A stretch of 6,763 nt of DNA from JBHELT01 sp046262935 (GTDB lineage Bacteria; Actinomycetota; CADDZG01; JAHWKV01), in contig JBHELT010000087.1 of the NCBI GenBank assembly GCA_046262935.1, positions 1-6,763 of the forward strand, written 5' to 3'. Every line of letters starts with the position of its first letter. The stretch's first letter is position 1. This document shows positions 1 to 4,065 of this stretch, piece by piece. Both the position numbers and the translations under genes were made by a program. The notes beneath the pieces are model-generated. The model searched no databases. It worked only from the letters and a program-made list of their open reading frames with translations, and was not told where the DNA came from.

Positions 1-200
1 CACGAAACAAGATCGAAGGGGTGATCACAGACGTGGTGGAAAAAGGACCGGTCGCAATGGTAAGTATCGGGGGGCCCCCTAGAGTCGAAGCGATGGTTAC
101 GCGGGCCACGCGCGATGAACTTCAGCTCGAAGCGGGCAAACGAGTGTGGCTGAGCTTCAAAACAACCGCCGCCACCATGGTCCCCAGAAATCACGCTTAA
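1..200 (+). CDS. TOBE/Mop-type molybdate-binding domain, C-terminal part (5' truncated)
   Basis: The open frame enters from the left edge (first full codon at position 3) and ends at TAA 198-200, giving 65 residues. It begins RNKIEGVITDVVEKGP and continues with VSIGGPPRVEAMVTRATRDEL, then LEAGKRVWLSFKTTAATMVP. This is the complete pattern of a TOBE (transport-associated OB) fold: the 'RN.I.G.V' opening strand, a central 'A.VT..T..EL.L..G..VW...K' segment and a final strand. In known families this domain binds molybdate or tungstate. It occurs as a free Mop protein of about 70 residues or as the C-terminal part of ModC/WtpC-type ABC ATPases and ModE-type regulators. The missing N-terminus means these cannot be told apart; either a nearly complete Mop protein or the tail of a transporter ATPase would fit. 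It converges on vapC with a 75-bp gap. Confidence 0.8.
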   Translation, partial: RNKIEGVITDVVEKGPVAMVSIGGPPRVEAMVTRATRDELQLEAGKRVWLSFKTTAATMVPRNHA

Positions 201-275
201 CCGTAGTCGTATCGTTCTTTCGCGCAGATGGAGCCGCCGCGGGGCCAAGTTCAACGCGGACTTTGGTTTCTAGAA

Positions 276-671
276 CTAGGAAAGGCGCTCGATCCCAGGA
301 ATGTGATCGAAGCCTTCATCGAAACTCACGATGCGTTTGATCTTGTTTGATTTCATTACTGCTATGTGGATGGAGTCACGCGCCGATATTCCTTGTCGAC
401 CAAGCAGTACGTTCTTCGCTTCCTCAACATCTCCGAGGTGAACTGGCAGAACCTCATCGACGACATCCGTGATCACATCGAACGCTGGTTGGACGGCATC
501 TAGCCGCCCGATGGCCGAGTAACGGTGAAGAATCTCTTGTAGCACCTCGACATCGGTGACGAGCTTTTCGCCCTTCACGATCAGGTCGTCTAGCAATCTC
601 ATCGCATCATCCTTATGTGGATGATCAGCGCCCACGAGATACATGGGCACGTTCGAATCGATGAAGATCAA
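276..671 (-). CDS. vapC: VapC-family PIN-domain toxin ribonuclease
   Basis: A 131-residue PIN domain, the normal length for a VapC toxin. The acidic metal-binding residues are all visible: D5 in the opening IFIDSN strand, E46 in VLQEILHRY, D99 in SARDSIHIAVM, and D118 (with D122) in VSFDEGFD near the end. PIN toxins are Mg/Mn-dependent endoribonucleases that cleave tRNA, rRNA or mRNA in the cytoplasm; the target here cannot be read from sequence. The start is TTG (671-669), overlapping the vapB stop as TTGA, so translation is probably coupled to the antitoxin. A GAGG lies about 12 nt upstream, which is far for a good RBS. The weak start plus coupling would favour antitoxin excess. All four catalytic positions are intact, so the toxin is probably active. 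The stop is TAG at 278-276. Confidence 0.9.
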   Translation of the reverse strand: MIFIDSNVPMYLVGADHPHKDDAMRLLDDLIVKGEKLVTDVEVLQEILHRYSAIGRLDAVQPAFDVITDVVDEVLPVHLGDVEEAKNVLLGRQGISARDSIHIAVMKSNKIKRIVSFDEGFDHIPGIERLS

Positions 672-916
672 TTGGAACCGTAGCCTCGTTCGATCTCCGA
701 GAGCATCTGCTCCATACTTCCTGAAGGAAAATCATGTCGTGCCGCAACCCGAACCGCGGCTAATTTGCGGGAAGGGTCTCCCGAAGCTGAGTGCCGACGA
801 GATTCCTTCAGGGCCCGCCGTACCAGCTCGGAGACGGTTACGCCTTGACGCCGGGCATCCTCTCGGATGGCCTCCATCTCCATTTCATCGAGAACTACCT
901 GGAGGCGGATACTCAT
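668..916 (-). CDS. vapB: VapB-type ribbon-helix-helix antitoxin
   Basis: An 82-residue protein. The first 40 residues form a ribbon-helix-helix: strand SIRLQVVLD, helix EMEAIREDARRQ, the turn GVTV, then helix SELVRRALKESRR. The tail (about 45-82) is polar, with DFPSGSMEQMLSEIERGYG as the likely segment that wraps the toxin. RHH antitoxins dimerise, bind the operator through the N-terminal strand and neutralise the PIN toxin with the C-terminus. The ATG at 916-914 has no Shine-Dalgarno. TATACT ends 6 nt upstream, so the mRNA is probably leaderless. A perfect inverted repeat at 909-927 spans the -10 box and start codon and is the likely autoregulatory operator. The stop overlaps the vapC start. 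The gene lies 30 nt after the end of the DinB-like gene on the same strand. Naming is by domain and context. Confidence 0.88.
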   Translation of the reverse strand: MSIRLQVVLDEMEMEAIREDARRQGVTVSELVRRALKESRRHSASGDPSRKLAAVRVAARHDFPSGSMEQMLSEIERGYGSN

Positions 917-927
917 AAGATGAGTAT
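909..927. promoter_or_regulatory. Candidate VapB/VapBC operator: perfect inverted repeat
   Basis: On the plus strand ATACTCAT, spacer AAG, ATGAGTAT: an 8-bp perfect inverted repeat with a 3-bp centre. It covers the vapB start codon (914-916) and five of the six bases of the -10 box. This is the size and place expected of an RHH antitoxin operator, where binding would block RNA polymerase. The symmetry is seen directly; binding by VapB is inferred. Confidence 0.65.
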
Positions 928-950
928 ATCGTACTGATTCAGCCTCTTAA
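923..950 (-). promoter_or_regulatory. vapBC promoter, probably leaderless
   Basis: On the minus strand the -10 hexamer TATACT (928-923) lies exactly 6 nt before the vapB ATG, so the predicted start of transcription is the A of ATG. A possible -35, TTAAGA (950-945, four of six matches to TTGACA), is separated by 16 nt and overlaps the end of the DinB-like gene. The -10 is convincing; the -35 is weak. Confidence 0.6.
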
Positions 951-1435
951 CTCGCAGCGGCCCTCTTTATGCTGTCGAGGTGATCGTTGGTGTGGACGAT
1001 CATCATCTTCTCGATGACATCGCCAGCGAAACGCACTGGCCCTTCTCCGAAGTCCTTGTCTTCGCCTAGGTCGCGGGACAGCTGTTCAGCGGTCAGGCCC
1101 CCGATCCTTTTAAGTGCGTCGGGGAACTGGGTCCTCAGCGCATCGAGGATCTCTTCCTTGCTTATGTCGGCGAACGTCTCGGCATGAACTGCATTCACAT
1201 CGTTCACGAAGTCAGGCGTCCAACTGAGTTCGCCGCCCTTGGCTACGTGTTCGGCGAGGCTGCTGCAGAACTGAGCGCCGACGGCAACGTGATGTGCAAC
1301 AACGCCAGCCGGCCACCCCTCAGGATCGGTCACAGACTTCAGTTGGGATCCGTCGAGCGACTCGATGAAAGCGATGAACTCGTCTCCGGCCAGACGCAGG
1401 CGGTCGGTCAGGTCTTGGGGGTCATAGGAACTCAT
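947..1435 (-). CDS. DinB/YfiT-like metal-binding four-helix protein
   Basis: A 162-residue, mostly helical protein of the DinB-like fold, which includes YfiT/BstA-type and mycothiol-dependent maleylpyruvate isomerase-type proteins. The family pattern is W-x6-HH (WPAGVVAHHVAVG, H48/H49) in the second helix and a C-terminal H-x3-H (IVHTNDHLDSIKRA, H148 and H152). Together these supply the usual three-histidine metal site. Known members bind divalent metal, and several act as thiol-S-transferases or isomerases using bacillithiol or mycothiol. The reaction here cannot be assigned. The start ATG at 1435-1433 has no Shine-Dalgarno; TACTGT ends 7 nt upstream, suggesting a leaderless or nearly leaderless mRNA. 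The gene is divergent from the two-domain VOC gene (87-bp gap) and 30 nt upstream of vapB, so read-through into vapBC is possible. Confidence 0.8.
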   Translation of the reverse strand: MSSYDPQDLTDRLRLAGDEFIAFIESLDGSQLKSVTDPEGWPAGVVAHHVAVGAQFCSSLAEHVAKGGELSWTPDFVNDVNAVHAETFADISKEEILDALRTQFPDALKRIGGLTAEQLSRDLGEDKDFGEGPVRFAGDVIEKMMIVHTNDHLDSIKRAAAS

Positions 1436-1442
1436 TGGGACA

Positions 1443-1448
1443 ACAGTA
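1443..1448 (-). promoter_or_regulatory. Candidate -10 box of the DinB-like gene
   Basis: TACTGT on the minus strand fits TANNNT and ends 7 nt before the ATG. No clear -35 is visible 16-18 nt further upstream. Support comes mainly from the absence of an RBS and the same spacing ahead of vapB and the TfoX-like gene. Confidence 0.4.
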
Positions 1449-1507
1449 ACAGGCGAGGAATTGAAACGAACGCAGTCTTTGGCGGATGCTTAGCCTTCAT
1501 CTTCGAC

Positions 1508-1514
1508 AAGGAGG
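1508..1514 (+). promoter_or_regulatory. Strong ribosome binding site fixing the start at 1523
   Basis: AAGGAGG lies 8 nt before the ATG at 1523. It decides the start: the reading frame stays open back to 1184, but that part is antisense to the DinB-like gene. Confidence 0.85.
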
Positions 1515-1522
1515 CCACACCG

Positions 1523-2311
1523 ATGCCAGAGATCACCAAGCACGTCGAGACCATGTTCTCTTACGCCGACCTTTCGACTACCGACCTACAAGGCGCCAAG
1601 AAGTTCTACACGGAGCTGTTCGACTGGCAGGTCGAAGATGTTCCGATGGGGCCGAACGACTTCTACGCCATCTTCAAGAAGAACGGCAAGACTACGGCGG
1701 CCGCGGCCAACCAGAGGAAGGAGCAAGCCGACGCCGGCGTTCCTGCGATGTGGAATACGTACTTCACCGTGACCGACGTCGATAGCCGCTCCAAGGAGGC
1801 AGAGCGTGCCGGGGGAACCATCCACGCGGGCCCGTTCGATGTCTTCGAATCGGGGCGTATGAGTGTTATCTCGAGCCCAAGCGGTGCGTTCTTCAGCCTT
1901 TGGCAGGCAAAGAACGACATAGGCGCGCAGGTCATGAACGAGCCGAACACACTCACTTGGACCGAGTGCGTATCGACCGACATCCAAAAGGACCGCGCTT
2001 TCTTCACGGAGTTGTTTGGTTGGGACGCCGAAGAGATGCCGGAGCCGTCCGGAGGCGTTTACGTCCTGCTCAGGAAAGAGGAGCAGTCGGTCTGCGGACT
2101 GATGCCGGTGCCAGCTGAGGGGATGCCATCATTCTGGCTGAACTACTTCAACGTCGCAGATTGCGAAGCTTCGGTCGACAAGGCGCGCAAACTCGGGGCC
2201 ACGATCCAAAGGGAGACGACACCCATCCCCGGCATCGGACGCTTCGCTCTGGTAAACGATCCACAGGGAGCGGGCTTTGGGCTGCTAGAGCCGGAGCCGC
2301 GTCAGAGCTAA
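1523..2311 (+). CDS. Two-domain VOC (glyoxalase/bleomycin-resistance fold) protein, Cfp30B-like
   Basis: A 262-residue protein of two tandem VOC domains, roughly residues 8-127 and 140-257. Domain 1 begins FSYADLSTTDLQGAKKFYTELFDW and domain 2 begins WTECVSTDIQKDRAFFTELFGW; each closes with a 'SPSGAFFSLWQ' or 'NDPQGAGFGLLEP' strand. The length and architecture match the mycobacterial 27-kDa antigen Cfp30B group, annotated as glyoxalase-like hydroxylase/bleomycin-resistance proteins. At the position where metal-dependent VOC enzymes carry the first-strand His both domains have another residue, and the terminal Glu is not in its usual place. A classic metal-dependent glyoxalase reaction is therefore doubtful, and ligand binding or another chemistry is possible. 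The start is set by AAGGAGG. TAGCCT (1491-1496) is a weak -10 candidate. The TAA stop overlaps the stop of the convergent TfoX-like gene. Confidence 0.85.
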   Translation: MPEITKHVETMFSYADLSTTDLQGAKKFYTELFDWQVEDVPMGPNDFYAIFKKNGKTTAAAANQRKEQADAGVPAMWNTYFTVTDVDSRSKEAERAGGTIHAGPFDVFESGRMSVISSPSGAFFSLWQAKNDIGAQVMNEPNTLTWTECVSTDIQKDRAFFTELFGWDAEEMPEPSGGVYVLLRKEEQSVCGLMPVPAEGMPSFWLNYFNVADCEASVDKARKLGATIQRETTPIPGIGRFALVNDPQGAGFGLLEPEPRQS

Positions 2312-2682
2312 GTGTTCTTGCTTGATGTCTTGCGCTTGCCTGAAGTCTTGGGTGTCTTGGCAGGTAGCGTTAACGCGAAGTCGCTTCCCATACGGACCCA
2401 CTTGGCAAGTGAACGTGCATTGGTTGTCCCGGTCTTGTCGACATAGATGTAGCCCTTCATCGGCCGCTTAGCGAAGTCCATGGGCCGGGCACCGGGCTGC
2501 TTGAGGGCTGCATCGTGGGCATCGGGCCCAACGCGCACCATCAAATCGTCTTTCATCACGCCGGCGAACATGTTGCGGTTGACGGTGAAGCAGAGTCCGC
2601 CGAACATCGAGATCTCTGCCGTTTTCTTCATTGGGCCAATGGCTGCCCGAACGCGCTCGGCCAGGTCTTCGTCGTATGCCAT
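2308..2682 (-). CDS. TfoX N-terminal-domain protein
   Basis: A 124-residue protein. Residues about 5-100 match the TfoX/Sxy N-terminal domain: an opening helix LAERVRAAIG, then ISMFGGLCFTVNRNMFAGVMKDDLMVRVG (conserved MFGG...F..N..MFA....L..RV), the PMDF segment and the PMKGYIYV strand. It lacks the C-terminal domain of Sxy/TfoX, the competence regulators of Enterobacteria and Vibrio, so a role in competence should not be assumed; stand-alone N-terminal-domain proteins are widespread and uncharacterised. The last 16 residues (PKTSGKRKTSSKNT-like) are rich in Lys, Thr and Ser, probably a flexible basic tail. The ATG at 2682-2680 has no Shine-Dalgarno and is preceded by TATTCT-6 nt, pointing to a leaderless mRNA. 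It is divergent from the DUF2461 gene (69-bp gap). The TAG stop overlaps the VOC stop. Confidence 0.87.
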   Translation of the reverse strand: MAYDEDLAERVRAAIGPMKKTAEISMFGGLCFTVNRNMFAGVMKDDLMVRVGPDAHDAALKQPGARPMDFAKRPMKGYIYVDKTGTTNARSLAKWVRMGSDFALTLPAKTPKTSGKRKTSSKNT

Positions 2683-2688
2683 AAGACA

Positions 2689-2694
2689 AGAATA
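2689..2694 (-). promoter_or_regulatory. Candidate -10 box of the TfoX-like gene, leaderless spacing
   Basis: TATTCT on the minus strand ends exactly 6 nt before the ATG (spacer TGTCTT), the same geometry as vapB (TATACT, spacer CATCTT). No good -35 is visible. Confidence 0.5.
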
Positions 2695-2712
2695 ATCGAG
2701 TGACTCCGGGTT

Positions 2713-2718
2713 TAGTAT
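2713..2718 (+). promoter_or_regulatory. Weak -10 candidate for the DUF2461 gene
   Basis: TAGTAT matches TATAAT at four of six positions in the only AT-rich patch of the divergent gap. It would give a leader of about 27 nt containing the AAGGAG site. No good -35 was found. Confidence 0.3.
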
Positions 2719-2739
2719 CCGAAGATCTCAATCGCCATC

Positions 2740-2745
2740 AAGGAG
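2740..2745 (+). promoter_or_regulatory. Ribosome binding site supporting a TTG start at 2752
   Basis: AAGGAG lies 6 nt before TTG 2752. The nearby GTG at 2745 overlaps this site and is in another frame, so TTG is the best start. Confidence 0.7.
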
Positions 2746-2751
2746 TGATCG

Positions 2752-3429
2752 TTGGCCCCCACTTCGTACTTCACTGCCTCAACGCTCGACTTCTTATCCG
2801 AGCTTCGGAACCACAACGATCGGGATTGGTTCAACGCCAACAAGGCTCGCTACGAAGAGAATGTCAAGGAGCCGTTCCTCGAGTTCATCGATGAGGTTGG
2901 GCCGAAACTCCGAAAGCTGAGCCCCCACATCGTTGCCGACTCACGACCAGTCGGGGGCTCGTTCTTCAGGATCTACCGCGATGTCCGCTTCTCGAAAGAC
3001 AAGAGTCCATACAAGACCCATGCCGCGGCGCATTTCAGTCATGCGGCTACCAACAGAGATGTTCACGGACCCGGCTACTACCTGCACATCGAACCCGGCA
3101 ACTGTGGTCTCGCCGGAGGGATGTGGCAACCCGAGCCGAAGGCGTTGCTCCAGATCCGAAAGCGCATCGTTAGGGACCCCAACGGCTGGCGCGCAGTGGT
3201 GAAGAAGGTTCCTGACATGGAGGGCGAAAAACTGGTGAGGCCGCCGACGGGTTTCTCTCCCGATCATCCCTTGATCGAGGACATCAAACGCAAGGATTTC
3301 GTCGCATGGTTAAGGCTCGAAGATTCTGAAGTCACTTCAGCGGGCTTACCGGCATTATTCGTTTCTTCCTGCCGGAAGATAGCGCCCTTGATGCAATTCT
3401 TGGCGAAGGCGATCAACGTTTCCTGGTGA
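2752..3429 (+). CDS. DUF2461 (TIGR02453) family protein
   Basis: A 225-residue protein matching the DUF2461 family in length and motif order. The N-terminal part carries TLDFLSELRNHNDRDWFNANKARYE (pattern L..L..N..R.WF...K..Y). The signature FFRIYRDVRFSKDKSPYKTH lies at about 71-90, followed by YYLHIEPG and GGMWQPEPKALLQIRKRI at about 109-138, and KDFVAWLRL near 191. The family is widespread in bacteria and some fungi with no settled biochemical function; the conserved Arg, Lys, Asp and Tyr in the signature could form an active or ligand site, but that is inference. No signal peptide or membrane segment is visible, so it is probably cytosolic. The start is TTG with AAGGAG at 6 nt. The stop TGA lies 50 bp before the end of the convergent VOC gene, a gap filled by short direct repeats. 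Confidence 0.87.
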   Translation: MAPTSYFTASTLDFLSELRNHNDRDWFNANKARYEENVKEPFLEFIDEVGPKLRKLSPHIVADSRPVGGSFFRIYRDVRFSKDKSPYKTHAAAHFSHAATNRDVHGPGYYLHIEPGNCGLAGGMWQPEPKALLQIRKRIVRDPNGWRAVVKKVPDMEGEKLVRPPTGFSPDHPLIEDIKRKDFVAWLRLEDSEVTSAGLPALFVSSCRKIAPLMQFLAKAINVSW

Positions 3430-3444
3430 GTCGCGGTAGGGCCG

Positions 3445-3479
3445 GCAGGCAAACCCCAGCAGACCCCAGCAGGCAAACC
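3445..3479. repeat. Short overlapping direct repeats between convergent genes
   Basis: GCAGGCAAACC occurs at 3445-3455 and again at 3469-3479, and ACCCCAGCAG occurs twice in tandem at 3453-3462 and 3463-3472. The block fills most of the 50-bp gap between the DUF2461 and VOC genes. It has no inverted symmetry or T-run, so it is not a recognisable terminator. Replication slippage is the simplest origin. Confidence 0.7.
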
Positions 3480-3872
3480 TTAGGCGGGCACGAAAAATTC
3501 CAGAGCGATGTTGTCAGGGTCTCTGAAAGAAACGTCGGTCCCGTACGAGTGTTCTTCGATCTCGCTGTGGGCGATGCCAAGTTCGTCGAGGCGAGAAGCC
3601 CAACTCTTCAGCTCGTCAAGGTCCTTGCAGACGAATGACAGATGATCGAGCCCGGTCTTGAACTCATTGAAAGGCCCATCGGTTGCGGTGTGATGGTGCT
3701 GGTGCAGCCCTATCAGGACCCCTCCGGGGACCAGGTAGCCCTTGTGGTAGAAAGTTCCAGCATCCTCGTCTAGCACAGGAGCAAGACCGAACAGACGCTC
3801 GTACCAAAGGGCGCTCACCGAAAGATCGCTTACCGTAAGAGCCACATGTGCAACCCCAGGGAAATCGGCCAT
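3480..3872 (-). CDS. Single-domain VOC family protein (glyoxalase/dioxygenase fold)
   Basis: A 130-residue protein with one complete VOC domain (two beta-alpha-beta-beta-beta modules). The first module starts VAHVALTVSDLSVSALWYERLFGL, the second LDHLSFVCKDLDELKSWASRLDELG, and it ends FRDPDNIALEFFVP. The standard metal-ligand positions are all filled: H9, H57 (in GLHQHHH), H77 and E125. Unlike the two-domain VOC protein upstream, this one therefore looks like a real metal-dependent enzyme. Family members include glyoxalase I, methylmalonyl-CoA epimerase, ring-cleavage dioxygenases and fosfomycin/bleomycin-resistance proteins; the substrate cannot be assigned. The cluster H57-x-H59-H60-H61 is unusual and may bind additional metal. 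The start ATG at 3872-3870 is supported by GGAAAGG 6 nt upstream. It is divergent from the surface-protein gene and convergent with the DUF2461 gene. Confidence 0.88.
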   Translation of the reverse strand: MADFPGVAHVALTVSDLSVSALWYERLFGLAPVLDEDAGTFYHKGYLVPGGVLIGLHQHHHTATDGPFNEFKTGLDHLSFVCKDLDELKSWASRLDELGIAHSEIEEHSYGTDVSFRDPDNIALEFFVPA

Positions 3873-4065
3873 ATCATGCCTTTCCGGTAGAAAGTCATGA
3901 GTTTAGTCGACAGATCGAGGCGTCGGTCTTGAAAAACCCAATGCTGAGCAGGAATCCAGGGCCTTGGCCCCGAACTATTAGACCAGCCATGGCCCGACCG
4001 TTTCAAGACTCATGCCAGTGCTCGATAGCAACATCTCTTAAGAAGGCGGTGCGAAGATCAAAGCG
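3873..4065. other. Divergent intergenic region without a recognised gene
   Basis: 193 bp between the VOC gene (-) and the surface-protein gene (+). It holds the VOC RBS, a TTGAAA (3929-3934) that could be a -35 but lacks a good -10 at standard spacing, and a short palindrome GGGCC-TT-GGCCC at 3959-3970. No Shine-Dalgarno is placed properly for the 4066 start: AAGAAGG lies about 20 nt away. No RNA gene was recognised. Confidence 0.5.
3879..3885 (-). promoter_or_regulatory. Ribosome binding site of the single-domain VOC gene
   Basis: GGAAAGG on the minus strand ends 6 nt before the ATG at 3872. It supports this start over the overlapping ATG at 3877, which is in a different frame. Confidence 0.65.

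Noticed and set aside
168..180. Perfect eukaryotic Kozak-like string GCCGCCACCATGG
   Set aside because: It lies inside the TOBE coding frame (Ala-Ala-Thr-Met-Val) in a clearly bacterial context; chance, not an expression construct.
245..266. Possible terminator hairpin CCAAGT...ACTTTGG between the TOBE gene and vapC
   Set aside because: The stem is about six pairs with a bulge and a 9-nt loop, AT-rich, and only TTTCT follows; too weak to call.
269..279. TCTAGAACTAG, resembling part of a cloning-vector polylinker
   Set aside because: No other vector sequence surrounds it and it runs into the vapC stop codon; chance similarity.
643..918. 91-codon plus-strand frame opposite vapB
   Set aside because: It is antisense to a well-supported RHH antitoxin, has no domain pattern and no suitable RBS.
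1184..1522. Upstream extension of the two-domain VOC frame
   Set aside because: It is antisense to the DinB-like gene, and AAGGAGG 8 nt before ATG 1523 fixes the start after the first VOC strand begins normally.
3959..3970. GGGCC-TT-GGCCC palindrome upstream of the surface-protein gene
   Set aside because: A two-base loop cannot form a proper hairpin, and GC-rich short palindromes of this kind are common by chance; no promoter element aligns with it.
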